Origin: Zhongshania sp.
Lineage (GTDB): Bacteria; Pseudomonadota; Gammaproteobacteria; Pseudomonadales; Spongiibacteraceae
Assembly: GCA_018066965.1 (NCBI GenBank)
Contig: JAGPVP010000111.1
Location: forward strand, 1 to 64,000
Length of the DNA: 64,000 bases
Reading direction: 5' to 3'
How positions within the stretch are numbered: the stretch's first letter is position 1; each line of letters opens with the position of its first letter. Under the pieces are notes generated by a model, which was given only the letters and a program-made list of their open reading frames with translations, made no database searches and was not told the DNA's origin. Position numbers and translations under genes: made by a program. Shown one piece after another: positions 34,816-43,577 of this stretch.

Positions 34816-35098
34816 CACTATGTCCCTGTATCACTCCCGTCTCTACACGAGTGAATATCACCTCACCTCCCAACGATGCCATATAGTGCGATTAGAAGGT
34901 GTTGAGAACTATTCGTAGTTTCCCCTAGCGCAAGCCATTTGTAGTGACCGGTTACAGCACCTTGTTGCGGCAGGTATGTCGCAAAGTTAAGACGCCGCGA
35001 CGCAAAGCAACAGCGATGCTATAATTATGCGCGGGTAAAACACCAAGCCCGTTAAATAAGGACTATTTCTTTCCACTTTCAGCTATTTTTGGATTTTT

Positions 35099-35491
35099 AT
35101 GTTACTGATAATTAGAATTATATTTTTGGCCATCTTAAGCTTTTTAAGCATTGCAGCGCTCCAGTTCACTGGCGTAGAAGCGGCTAACCCAATTTCTGCC
35201 GCCATCATCACGATCGCAATATTACTTGGAATGCTACTTTCACCGAACCTACCTGCACTGGCTGACAAATTTAAAAGTCAGCGCGAGCGCGGTATCGTTA
35301 AATGGTTTAACGTTAGCAAAGGCTACGGGTTTATTACTCGAGATGCTGGCGGAGATGTTTTTGTCCACTTCCGTTCAATTCGGGGCCAAGGCAGAGGGCG
35401 TCGCAGCCTTAACGAAGGACAAGCCGTTGAGTTTGTTCTTACCGAAGGCGAAAAAGGCCCGCAGGCAGAAGAAGTCGCAATAGTTAAATAA
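35099..35491 (+). CDS. Membrane-anchored cold-shock-domain protein
   Basis: The protein has 130 residues. Two hydrophobic segments (about 2-22 and 32-52) are followed by a basic linker and a complete cold-shock domain (residues 62-130: [37 protein letters not shown]). The domain closely resembles the free cold-shock protein at 31.9 kb. A membrane hairpin would place the nucleic-acid-binding domain in the cytoplasm at the inner membrane. This is the reverse order of CSD-DUF1294 proteins. The start has only a weak GGA upstream. A TATAAT about 75 bases upstream is a possible -10. Confidence 0.85.
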   Translation: MLLIIRIIFLAILSFLSIAALQFTGVEAANPISAAIITIAILLGMLLSPNLPALADKFKSQRERGIVKWFNVSKGYGFITRDAGGDVFVHFRSIRGQGRGRRSLNEGQAVEFVLTEGEKGPQAEEVAIVK

Positions 35492-35682
35492 TGACGCGGC
35501 ATTAAATGCTATGACAGTGCCATCTGGGTATTGTCATAGTACTCACCAAAATATATCCCGCAGTACCCTCATTAGCGTTAATGAAAACCGCTCCACAACG
35601 ATACCAAGTACCAACCACCAAAACCCAGTCTACGGTTTATCTACACTAGGATTACGAGTACGTCTAATTCTGCAGAAATTTG

Positions 35683-35901
35683 CTAGTAATGAGGTGGTCG
35701 CTCTGTGTCTAACAGCGCGGTATCTTCGCCAGTAGTATTTTTTTGCTTCATTTGCTCATGCAACAACTCTATGGTGCGTCGCAAATTGCGCAATTCGAGA
35801 TCCTGCGCGACAACGCGGTCATTCAGAGCATTGAGCATGTCTTCTTGAAACGCCAACTGAGTCTGCACGTCGATAAGCTGAGCTGATACATCTTCGGCCA
35901 T
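35683..35901 (-). CDS. slyX: SlyX family protein
   Basis: This 72-residue coiled-coil protein has a typical SlyX core (QLIDVQTQLAFQEDMLNALN, LRRTIELLHEQM) and the family's C-terminal PPHY. The function of SlyX is unknown. It is transcribed away from the divergent SUI1-family gene. Confidence 0.92.
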   Translation of the reverse strand: MAEDVSAQLIDVQTQLAFQEDMLNALNDRVVAQDLELRNLRRTIELLHEQMKQKNTTGEDTALLDTERPPHY

Positions 35902-35988
35902 TAAAGACTCCCTTAAAAACTAAAACTCAAATCCCCCATAGTTGGGCGAAGCTATTATAATCATCGCAGCACAAAATAGGAGAAAATC

Positions 35989-36336
35989 GTGTCTAGACTT
36001 GTTTACTCAACCGACCTTGGTCGCCGCTGCCCAGATTGCGGTCAAGCCAACACCGAGTGTGTATGTAAAAATACAGCTAATGCCGCACCCAGCGGCGACG
36101 GCATTGTTCGCATTCGGCGCGAGACTAAAGGTCGCAAAGGCAAAGGAGTTAGTATTGTGAGCGGCGTATTACTCGACGCCAACGAACTCAAAACGCTGGC
36201 TAAAGATCTGCGCCAAAAGCTCAGTACCGGCGGTGCGATTAAAGATCATGAAATGGAGTTTCAAGGTGATCACCGCCAGGTGCTCAAAACACTACTAGAA
36301 GGCAAAGGCTTTACTGTTAAATTATCGGGCGGATAA
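35989..36336 (+). CDS. yciH: SUI1/YciH family translation factor
   Basis: The protein has 115 residues. An N-terminal Cys cluster (CPDCG...CVC) is followed by the SUI1 fold (VRIRRETKGRKGKGVSIVSG, GGAIKDHEMEFQGDH). It is the bacterial relative of eukaryotic eIF1, which influences start-codon fidelity in vitro. The start is GTG with TAGGAG eight bases upstream. Confidence 0.93.
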   Translation: MSRLVYSTDLGRRCPDCGQANTECVCKNTANAAPSGDGIVRIRRETKGRKGKGVSIVSGVLLDANELKTLAKDLRQKLSTGGAIKDHEMEFQGDHRQVLKTLLEGKGFTVKLSGG

Positions 36337-36490
36337 TACAAAACATCGCTAGGTAGTTTAATAGTTTAGAACCCGCCACGAAGTTATCCGCCATCTCGCG
36401 TTACCACTTCACTCCCTCTAGGCCTTCAACTACCATGCTGTGATTAAGTGACAACCAAGCCACCCAAAATAATAATTAAAGGAACGAGAT

Positions 36491-36892
36491 ATGCCTCCGC
36501 AGCTACTTAGCGACAGTATCGAAATTGGTGTTGTAACCACTAACATGGCAACAATGCGTGAGTTTTACGGTGAAACCTTGGGACTAAAATACGAGTCTGA
36601 GCTGGCATTTCCCGGTGGCGTAATGCATCGCTACCACCTTGGCGGCGCCATCATAAAACTCGTTACCTACGACGAGGCCCCCGCCGCTGAGGTTATCGCA
36701 GGTGGCGGTTTTACCGCAAAAGGCTATCGCTACATTTCTATGGGCGTAAATGGTGTCTCAAGCTGGTTTAAAGAACTCAAAGAATCTGGGGTTGAAATTC
36801 CCGTTGACGTGACCCCTTTTGCAGACGGAATAGGGTTTGGCTTTATCGCCGATCCAGACGGCAATTGGATAGAGGTATTTGGCGTTTTGTAG
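36491..36892 (+). CDS. VOC (glyoxalase/bleomycin-resistance fold) protein
   Basis: This 133-residue protein is built from two beta-alpha-beta-beta-beta units (IEIGVVTTNMATMREFYGETLGL and the C-terminal DPDGNWIEVFGV). The second-module Glu and a His in MHRYHLG are candidate metal ligands. The superfamily includes glyoxalase I, dioxygenases and epimerases; the substrate is not identifiable. AAAGGAACGAG precedes the ATG. It appears to be a single-gene unit. Confidence 0.88.
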   Translation: MPPQLLSDSIEIGVVTTNMATMREFYGETLGLKYESELAFPGGVMHRYHLGGAIIKLVTYDEAPAAEVIAGGGFTAKGYRYISMGVNGVSSWFKELKESGVEIPVDVTPFADGIGFGFIADPDGNWIEVFGVL

Positions 36893-36939
36893 CTCTGTGC
36901 GGCAAAGCGAAACGACCTAAGCCTTCAAGCCGAAGACAC

Positions 36940-38331
36940 CTAGCTTTGAATACCTAATTTACGCATTTTCTCAATCAGCGTCGTTCTTCGCAGCCCCAAA
37001 TGCAGGGCGGCTTTACTCACCACGCCGGCGTGTAAATTAAGGGCCTGCGCTATCCACTCACGCTCTATGTCCTGCAAGTACTCCTTCATATCTACGCCTG
37101 TCGCTGGCAATACCGGCAATCCGGCAGTGGCTAAGGCTGGCGCCAGCGGGCCCTCTTGTTCAGCGACCTCTGGACGCCAGCCATCATCGCCGTAGCGATA
37201 GTTTTCAGGTAAATCAGCGAAGCCAAGCACGGTATCTGGGTACATAATCACTAGGCGCTCTAGCAAGTTTGCCAGCTCACGGATGTTGCCCGGCCAGCTA
37301 TGCGCACACAAAGACCGCATAGCCGACTTGGCCAAACGCAACCGCCCCAAGCCCTCGGTCTCTAATTGCTTAGACAGCGAACGAATGAGATGGGGGATAT
37401 CCTCAGGCCGCGCGGCAAGCGCCGGCACATTTAGTGGGAATACATTAATCCGATAGTAGAGGTCTTCACGAAATTGCCCCGCCTCAATCATCGCTTCTAA
37501 ATTTCGGTGAGTCGCCGCGATAATTCTAACGTCAGCACTGCGGGTTTTATCAGACCCAACTCGCTCAAACGTGCGCTCTTGAATAACCCGCAGAATCTTA
37601 ACCTGCATCTCTAACGGCATATCGCCAATTTCATCAAGAAACAGCGTTCCACCTTCTGCCAGCTCAAAGCGCCCCGCCCGACTCGATATCGCGCCGGTAA
37701 AGGCACCTCGCTCGTGCCCAAACAACTCACTTTCTAATAACTCTCGCGGAATCGCCCCGCAGTTAATCGGTACAAATGGCGCGTCACGGCGAGAAGATAA
37801 ATCGTGTAAAGAACGGGCAACCACTTCCTTACCCGCACCTGATGGACCGGTAATTAACACCGTAACGGCTTTGTCTGCTACTTGCGCCGACAAGCGTCTA
37901 AGCTCTGCGACCGCCGCGCTAGCACCAACCAAGCGATCTCTATGAATAACCGCGCCCGCGTTGCTCTCTGCCCTTCCCAGCTGCAGACGATACAAGACCT
38001 CTAGTACATCTTGATAATAAAACGTAGTGCTGAGTACCAGCTCGCCGCCTTGTTTAGTGTCTAGCTTCTCTGGCAATAGCAAAGCCACAATAGGTAAGGG
38101 CTCGCTACCCACCCAACGTTTTTGCGCAGCGCTTAGCCCCGTTGTGAAAATGGCATCGAAATCTTTGGCACTTAAATCAGTAGTGTCACTCACTATTTGA
38201 TAATCACCCAGCGACCATAAAATGCTCTGCAATCGCAAGCGCATGTCATCTGGCGCAAAAATAACAAATCGAGGATTTATATGATTAGTAGTCAAAGGGC
38301 ACCCGCATTTATTATTACCACAGCCTGTCAT
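36940..38331 (-). CDS. Sigma-54-dependent enhancer-binding regulator, FleQ-like
   Basis: The protein has 463 residues. The N-terminal FleQ-like receiver-type domain has no phospho-acceptor Asp. The AAA+ domain has Walker A GPSGAGKE, the sigma-54 loop GAFTGA, Walker B TLFLDEIGD, and an arginine-finger region. The Fis-type C-terminal HTH reads VVSKAALHLGLRRTTLIEKMRKLG, very close to FleQ. Pseudomonas FleQ controls flagella and, with c-di-GMP, exopolysaccharide. The LFRS c-di-GMP motif just before LVG is HRDR here. No flagellar genes are in the window, but a cellulose operon lies 19 kb away. The N-terminus carries an unusual CGNNKCGC cluster, and no strong ribosome site is seen, so the start is less sure. 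Confidence 0.88.
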   Translation of the reverse strand: MTGCGNNKCGCPLTTNHINPRFVIFAPDDMRLRLQSILWSLGDYQIVSDTTDLSAKDFDAIFTTGLSAAQKRWVGSEPLPIVALLLPEKLDTKQGGELVLSTTFYYQDVLEVLYRLQLGRAESNAGAVIHRDRLVGASAAVAELRRLSAQVADKAVTVLITGPSGAGKEVVARSLHDLSSRRDAPFVPINCGAIPRELLESELFGHERGAFTGAISSRAGRFELAEGGTLFLDEIGDMPLEMQVKILRVIQERTFERVGSDKTRSADVRIIAATHRNLEAMIEAGQFREDLYYRINVFPLNVPALAARPEDIPHLIRSLSKQLETEGLGRLRLAKSAMRSLCAHSWPGNIRELANLLERLVIMYPDTVLGFADLPENYRYGDDGWRPEVAEQEGPLAPALATAGLPVLPATGVDMKEYLQDIEREWIAQALNLHAGVVSKAALHLGLRRTTLIEKMRKLGIQS

Positions 38332-38517
38332 TTAATTGACTATACCAACAAAAAGGCAATTATCCTTCGATAATGACGAAATAAGTCAATATATTGACAA
38401 CATACTCCACCCACATCAGTATCATCCTAGACAAAGACACCGCCCTAAAACCTTGCGATCACGGCATCCATACGGCACAATCTGCCACCTTTCACGCCAG
38501 CAGAAAGGGTACTCAGC

Positions 38518-38982
38518 ATGTCAGACGGCAACAGCCCCGTTTATTATTTATCTTGGGATGAACTGCACCGTGACACCCGCGATTTAGCCCGCAAACTCAC
38601 CAAGCAATCATGGAAAGGTATTATTAGCATCGCCCGCGGTGGTCTCGTGCCCGGCGCTATACTGGCAAGGGAGTTAAATTTACGCGTTGTTGATACCCTG
38701 TGTATCGCCAGCTACGACCACGACCAACAGGGTAAAATTAATATCCTTAAAACCGTGGAAGGTGATGGCGACGGTTACCTACTTGTCGATGACCTGGTCG
38801 ACACCGGCGGCACCGCCAGAATCGCCAAGGAATTACTCCCCAAAGCATGTTTTGTCACGATCTACGCTAAGCCTCAAGCGATGGACCTTGCCGAGCACTT
38901 TGTACGAGAATTCAGCCAAGATACGTGGATACATTTCCCTTGGGATATCGAACCCACGTACAGCCAACCTTTGGTGCAATAA
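38518..38982 (+). CDS. gpt: Xanthine-guanine phosphoribosyltransferase
   Basis: This 154-residue purine salvage enzyme has the PRPP-binding motif LLVDDLVDTGGTA and IARGGLVPGAIL. The length matches E. coli Gpt (152). It transfers phosphoribose to guanine, xanthine and, less well, hypoxanthine. It is divergent from the FleQ-like gene and followed by tRNA-Arg. Confidence 0.95.
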   Translation: MSDGNSPVYYLSWDELHRDTRDLARKLTKQSWKGIISIARGGLVPGAILARELNLRVVDTLCIASYDHDQQGKINILKTVEGDGDGYLLVDDLVDTGGTARIAKELLPKACFVTIYAKPQAMDLAEHFVREFSQDTWIHFPWDIEPTYSQPLVQ

Positions 38983-39066
38983 AATGCGTGGTAAGCCTTT
39001 TTGATTCACAGCGGCATTCACTATAGAATCCGTCTCGCTTTACGCAGCCCGTTCTGCAATTATTAT

Positions 39067-39143
39067 GTCCCCGTGGCACAGCTGGATAGCGCGGCCCCCT
39101 CCTAAGGGGCAGGTCACAGGTTCGAATCCTGTCGGGGACACCA
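39067..39143 (+). tRNA. tRNA-Arg (anticodon CCT)
   Basis: This 77-nt tRNA has the acceptor stem GTCCCCG/CGGGGAC, anticodon stem GCCCC/GGGGC with loop CTCCTAA (anticodon CCT), T-arm CACAGGTTCGAATCCTGTC and an encoded CCA end. It reads the rare AGG codon. I see no integrase or duplicated 3' end nearby that would mark an integrated element. Confidence 0.97.
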
Positions 39144-39222
39144 CTTTCAAATACAAATGTGCACATTAATCGGCTTAGACCTGCTTATAACTCCAAATAC
39201 AGCACATTAGAGGCTCCGCAGC

Positions 39223-40242
39223 ATGAGCAGCATTTCATCGATGCGCAACATATCGGTTGGTAACTATTTTATCCACGCGGTGCTGCGCAATGCAGAAGCA
39301 CACGGGCTGGATTCTAATCAGTTACTAAACGCAGCGGGAATCTCACCAGAGCTCTTAAACCAAAATAACGCACGGGTATCCGCGGTTAATTTCGGCCGCT
39401 TGCAGACTATTGTTATGCGGGAAATGAAAGATGAATTTTTAGGCTATGGCCCGTCTCGCTACGTGATCGGCACATGGACAAATATGTGCTACTCCGTCAT
39501 TCATTGCGCCACGCTGGGTCACGTCATGGCGCGATATTGCCGTTTTTACCAGATGTTCGAGTGGGGCTTGCAACCGCGATTCGAGATCAACGGCGATGAA
39601 GCAAAGTTTGTGATTGAACACGGCAATACCGAACACCGTATTGGGGAGTACGGTTTTGAATTGATCATGTTTAATCTGCATCGCTTTTGCAGCTGGATGG
39701 TAAGACAACACCTGCCCCTCATTGCGGTTAATTTAGAGTATCCCGCGCCAGCCCATGCTCAGGAGTATCGCCACCTGTTTCTAGGCCAAGCCGTATATTT
39801 TAATAAACCCCGCACCGAAATTGTCTTTCATCGCAGTCTAACCGAGTTGCCGGTTGAGCAAACCGAGCAATCACTGCAGCGCTTTTTACAGCACCCCAGC
39901 CTCGTTATGCTGATTCAACAATACAGTGAAAAAAGCTGGACCGCACAGGTAAGGATGATCGTTAACAAGCGCTTGATAGATACACCGGGAATAGACGAAA
40001 TAGCGGAGCAATTGCATTTGCACCCACAAACACTGCGACGACGATTGGCCCAGGAAGGCACCACCTTCAATGAAGTAAAAACCCAGTGTCGGCACGACAC
40101 CGCGCTATACCACCTTGGAAGATCAAATTTGTCGATAGAAAGTATCGCGCAACGCACCGGATTTTCAGAATCCAGCGCGTTTACCCGCGCGTTTAAAACG
40201 TGGACGGGAATGACCCCACAGCATTACCGCCGCCGCATGTAA
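39223..40242 (+). CDS. AraC family regulator (arabinose-binding-like domain)
   Basis: This 339-residue protein is of the same OruR/ArgR-type subfamily as the proteins at 3.7, 18.7 and 48.4 kb. The N-terminal ligand domain includes NYFIHAVLRNAEAHGLD. The HTH pair is IDEIAEQLHLHPQTLRRRL and IESIAQRTGFSESSAFTRAFKTWTGMTP. GAGG precedes the ATG. It converges on the thiolase-like gene, which it may control. Confidence 0.9.
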   Translation: MSSISSMRNISVGNYFIHAVLRNAEAHGLDSNQLLNAAGISPELLNQNNARVSAVNFGRLQTIVMREMKDEFLGYGPSRYVIGTWTNMCYSVIHCATLGHVMARYCRFYQMFEWGLQPRFEINGDEAKFVIEHGNTEHRIGEYGFELIMFNLHRFCSWMVRQHLPLIAVNLEYPAPAHAQEYRHLFLGQAVYFNKPRTEIVFHRSLTELPVEQTEQSLQRFLQHPSLVMLIQQYSEKSWTAQVRMIVNKRLIDTPGIDEIAEQLHLHPQTLRRRLAQEGTTFNEVKTQCRHDTALYHLGRSNLSIESIAQRTGFSESSAFTRAFKTWTGMTPQHYRRRM

Positions 40243-40264
40243 GTCAAAGCCGCGGCTTATTGTC

Positions 40265-41794
40265 TTAAATAAACCGCACAATATTCTGCGGAGCAATATG
40301 ACTAACTTCTATCTGCCGGCCAATCACTTCTGCATCACCACCTAGTATTGCAAAAGCAGCCTCATCGTCCGCTGCGGTATTAGCAAGAAAGCGCCGGCCA
40401 TCCGCCAAGCGCCCCACAACAATACCCAAGTTAGGTTTGCCACGCTTATAGACAAGGGTGTAAGTCTCAACAGTACCGACACCGTCAGCTTGCTCTGCCA
40501 GCGTCGCCGTTGGCAGTTGATCAAATTGTGCCTGCAAGGTCGAATCGGCATTTTTGCACGGCGTTTGTGGTGCCTGCGCCGAATATAAGCCCACCGATTG
40601 CTTAGACAAAAAGCCGCCATTTGCCGTAAGCAAACCAAACTCAGAACGCGACTGCCGTAGGTTATCAGTCAAGCTGGCAATAGCATGGGTACTGTAGTTA
40701 TTACCTGCGCCGCCGAAAAAGGGTAAACCACCGGTGACAGTCAGGGCCTTATCCGTATTCCAATCCAGCCCCATAGACTCACATGCAGCCAATACCGCAA
40801 TGGGGAAGCAACTATAAATATCCATAATACTAATATCAGAAACAGATTTACCCGCCGCTGCGAGCACGCTGTTCAGTGTTAACTTCATCGATTCAGACAC
40901 GGCCAAGTCTGGACGCGCAGAAACAAAGTGGTCGTCAACATCGGCATAGCTATGCAAGTAGATCCACTGTGACTCAGGAATACCCAGTTCTTGCGCCTTG
41001 TCGACGGAGCACATCAACAACGCCGCCCCTTGATTGACCGCATCCTGTGCCACCATCCACTTGGTATGGGGATGCGCTACCAAATAATTTTCGTCGGATA
41101 TCGTGTTTAAAAATTCGGCACTGCGCGCCACCGGAAATTGTGAATAAGGGTTTCTTGCAGCCACGTCAGAAAACTTGGCGAACAGTTTAGAGGCTAGCTC
41201 CCGGTGCTCAACAACGCTTAACTTCTGGCGAGCCCGCCAAGCATGCTCGAACAAGGGATACACTTGGGTCGGAAAGGTAATGCCGTGGGCAACTTCGTGC
41301 TCAGAAAACAACCAGTGGCAGCCGCGATCATCAAGCTCACCGTCAACAGTTTCACTCCAGTCTAAAGCCAATCCTGAACGCAATGCTTGCTTCATAATAC
41401 CGGTAGCTTCGGCACCGGCGATTAAGCCCAATGACATTTCGCCGGCCGCTATTTTTTCAGCAAATTCATTTACAAAGCGCTGCGGCGAATGGCCACCCTC
41501 CCGCCCATAAATTGTGTGCTGGGGATCCGCGCCTATGCGCTTGGCTAAAGAGCGCGGTATATTGTTGCTTGCGCCAAACGGTCCGGCACCACCGGGCACC
41601 GAATCAATAAAGCCGCGAACAAAGGCAATAGTGTCTATTTGCGATGCGACATCACTCTGCGCATTCGCCGCAGCCATAGCGACTTTAGCGGCCTTGGCGG
41701 CGATATCAATCGGTGACATGGCGGTTGCCGCAGTCACCTCATCTCGGTAAACATATTGTCCAGATGCCACTAGGATCGGAGTTGTATTCGCCAC
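40265..41794 (-). CDS. Thiolase-like protein (TLP1 type) lacking the usual catalytic Cys motif
   Basis: The protein has 509 residues: a thiolase fold plus an extra C-terminal OB-like domain (about residues 420-509, VETYTLVYKRGKPNLGIVVG). In true thiolases the nucleophile sits in a C-A/S-S-G motif after the first core repeat. Here that place reads REGGHSPQRFVNEFAEKIAAG, with no Cys. This matches thiolase-like proteins of type 1 (TLP1), which have no established thiolase activity. It probably handles acyl-CoA or acyl carrier substrates, given the acyl-CoA genes nearby, but the reaction is unknown. The start is GTG with GAGGAAGC upstream. Confidence 0.82.
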   Translation of the reverse strand: MANTTPILVASGQYVYRDEVTAATAMSPIDIAAKAAKVAMAAANAQSDVASQIDTIAFVRGFIDSVPGGAGPFGASNNIPRSLAKRIGADPQHTIYGREGGHSPQRFVNEFAEKIAAGEMSLGLIAGAEATGIMKQALRSGLALDWSETVDGELDDRGCHWLFSEHEVAHGITFPTQVYPLFEHAWRARQKLSVVEHRELASKLFAKFSDVAARNPYSQFPVARSAEFLNTISDENYLVAHPHTKWMVAQDAVNQGAALLMCSVDKAQELGIPESQWIYLHSYADVDDHFVSARPDLAVSESMKLTLNSVLAAAGKSVSDISIMDIYSCFPIAVLAACESMGLDWNTDKALTVTGGLPFFGGAGNNYSTHAIASLTDNLRQSRSEFGLLTANGGFLSKQSVGLYSAQAPQTPCKNADSTLQAQFDQLPTATLAEQADGVGTVETYTLVYKRGKPNLGIVVGRLADGRRFLANTAADDEAAFAILGGDAEVIGRQIEVSHIAPQNIVRFI

Positions 41795-42087
41795 AAAGCT
41801 TCCTCATTCATCATTATTTATAGGCAGTGTAATGTCATAGCTACGGAATTGAATTGACAGTATGCACATTGTATCTGGGTATATCAGCCAAGCCCCTTTA
41901 GGCAGGACTATTTCAAATACCCACTCAGCTCGCACATCACAGATAAAACCGCATCACTATTTACCATAAACGAGAAAAGCAGACTTCACATCAAACCCGA
42001 GCCCCGCTCAAGTTCAATGCTAAGCCTGCCAATCTAGCGCTACTTCCTACGTCGATTATGAGTTACCGCTAGGTCATTTTCAAAATG

Positions 42088-42444
42088 CTAGGGCGCCACA
42101 TTATTGTTGCGGGCGCCAACAAGTTGAAGATCATCAAGTCTATCTTTGCGCTCCACCGAGACCACCTGCCACGCCCTACCATCAACGTCACAAACGACTT
42201 TAAACGAATCGGCATTGCGCGGTAAAACCTGTAACAATACTCGCGGACTAACCTGATTGCCCATGGCAGCTTTAAATTTGAGGCGCACCGGCTCGCTTTC
42301 ACTCCCATACTTTGCGCTCGCCTCAGCCTTACACAAATTAGATGCCTGATTAATGTAAGACTCGGCATACACTTGCTGCCCCAAACCCAGCGACAAGACC
42401 AAAAACAACACTGCTGAGATTACTGTCATTTGACGATTTTTCAT
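42088..42444 (-). CDS. Unknown small exported protein
   Basis: The protein has 118 residues. A clear signal peptide (MKNRQMTVISAVLFLVLSLG, cleavage near YAES) is followed by a short mature domain with two Cys (NLCKAEA and KVVCDVDG) that may form a disulfide. It resembles exported proteins of unknown function. AAGGAGAAAAAT sits directly before the chosen ATG, which excludes the longer upstream frame. It is divergent from the following LysR gene. The 290 bases downstream of it, towards the thiolase-like gene, contain no gene I can support. Confidence 0.75.
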   Translation of the reverse strand: MKNRQMTVISAVLFLVLSLGLGQQVYAESYINQASNLCKAEASAKYGSESEPVRLKFKAAMGNQVSPRVLLQVLPRNADSFKVVCDVDGRAWQVVSVERKDRLDDLQLVGARNNNVAP

Positions 42445-42597
42445 ATTTTTCTCCTTAGCCTGAATTTCAATCACTGTATTAATTGATGAGTTGCTCATTC
42501 ACGGGACTCAGTCTAAGATCTACATTAACGCACAGGAATACCGAAAATATCACATTGATTGTGCAAAATTAGTTATCTTGAGAAAGGTGCGGCTGAG

Positions 42598-43524
42598 ATG
42601 GAAAACATCAACTGGGACGACATCCGCTACTGCCTAGCGGTTATCACCGAGGGTTCGGTGACTGCGGCAGCAAAGAAGCTGGAGGTGAATCATGCCACGG
42701 TCTCTCGTCGCATTAGCGGCTTAGAAGCGGTATTGGGTGCCCCACTATTCGACCGCTCAACCAGTGGCTGGTTAATTACACCCGTGGGTGAAGCCGTTAT
42801 TAACTCAGCTGAACAAATAAATGAGCACGTACTCGGCATTCAACGCACGGTACAGGTAGACCGACAGGAACTGAGTGGCAAGCTTAGAGTAACGGCGTTG
42901 GATGTGTGTATCCAGCGGATATTAATGCCCGGTCTCAAGGCCTTTTCCGTGCGCTACCCAGACATCAATATTGAACTAATCGCCTCAGAAAACACCTTTA
43001 ATCTGGCCGGACACGAGGCCGATATTGCCTTCCGAACAACCAACGAACCGCCGCCAAATGTCCTCGGCACCAAAATAGCAAAATTTGCTTACGCCATTTA
43101 CGGCAGCAAGGAGCTATACCAACGCTACTTACAAGGTGAGCAAGGTATAAGCGGAATCACATGGATGGGCGATGGTCATACCGTACCACCATGGATGCAG
43201 AAAACATTCTCCGGCATGCAAGTGCGCTACCGGGTAAACTCGCTATCTATTGCCTATGACTTAGTCGCACAGGGATTTGGCTTTGCACTACTTCCCTGCG
43301 GTTTAGGCGATTCCGACCCGACGCTAAGGCGTATAGATAGCGACTATATTGAACCCGGCATGGATTTTTGGCTGCTCTCCCATATCGACCTACGTACAAC
43401 GGCAAGAATCCGCATATTTCGGGATTTTATGCTAGACGCGATCCAGCCGTATATACCACTTATTGAGGGGAAAATGAGCAGCGAAGACGTGCTTATACTG
43501 CGTAAAAATCAAGGGTTAAACTAA
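42598..43524 (+). CDS. LysR family transcriptional regulator
   Basis: This regulator of 308 residues has the N-terminal winged HTH (WDDIRYCLAVITEGSVTAAAKKLEVNHATVSRRISGLE) and a substrate-binding domain. A TTG 13 codons upstream is possible, but ATG gives the family-typical start. It converges on the SDR gene of the acyl-CoA cluster and is divergent from the small exported protein. Effector unknown. Confidence 0.92.
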   Translation: MENINWDDIRYCLAVITEGSVTAAAKKLEVNHATVSRRISGLEAVLGAPLFDRSTSGWLITPVGEAVINSAEQINEHVLGIQRTVQVDRQELSGKLRVTALDVCIQRILMPGLKAFSVRYPDINIELIASENTFNLAGHEADIAFRTTNEPPPNVLGTKIAKFAYAIYGSKELYQRYLQGEQGISGITWMGDGHTVPPWMQKTFSGMQVRYRVNSLSIAYDLVAQGFGFALLPCGLGDSDPTLRRIDSDYIEPGMDFWLLSHIDLRTTARIRIFRDFMLDAIQPYIPLIEGKMSSEDVLILRKNQGLN

Positions 43525-43555
43525 GATCCACGACGGCGTGCATCGCAGATCTAAA

Positions 43556-43577
43556 GCAGTCGAATTAAAGCGACTGC
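43556..43577. terminator. Hairpin between LysR and SDR genes
   Basis: GCAGTCG pairs with CGACTGC around AATTAAAG. It overlaps the last codons of the SDR gene. The U-tract is short on both strands, so the assignment is moderate. Confidence 0.45.

Noticed and set aside
34975-35030. GACGCAAAGC core similar to a c-di-GMP-I (GEMM) riboswitch upstream of the membrane cold-shock-domain gene
   Set aside because: The GNRA-type tetraloop hairpin before the core and the second helix with its receptor are missing, so only a short word matches.
35509-35539. CTATGACA...TGTCATAG inverted repeat after the membrane cold-shock-domain gene
   Set aside because: The 8-base stem with a 15-base loop and no U-run is too weak for a terminator call.
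39067-39143. tRNA-Arg as a possible attachment site of an integrated element
   Set aside because: No integrase and no duplicate of the tRNA 3' end could be found nearby; the flanking genes are ordinary.
40248-40259. AAGCCGCGGCTT palindrome after the AraC gene at 39.2 kb
   Set aside because: It has no proper loop and no U-tract; too short to call a terminator or operator.
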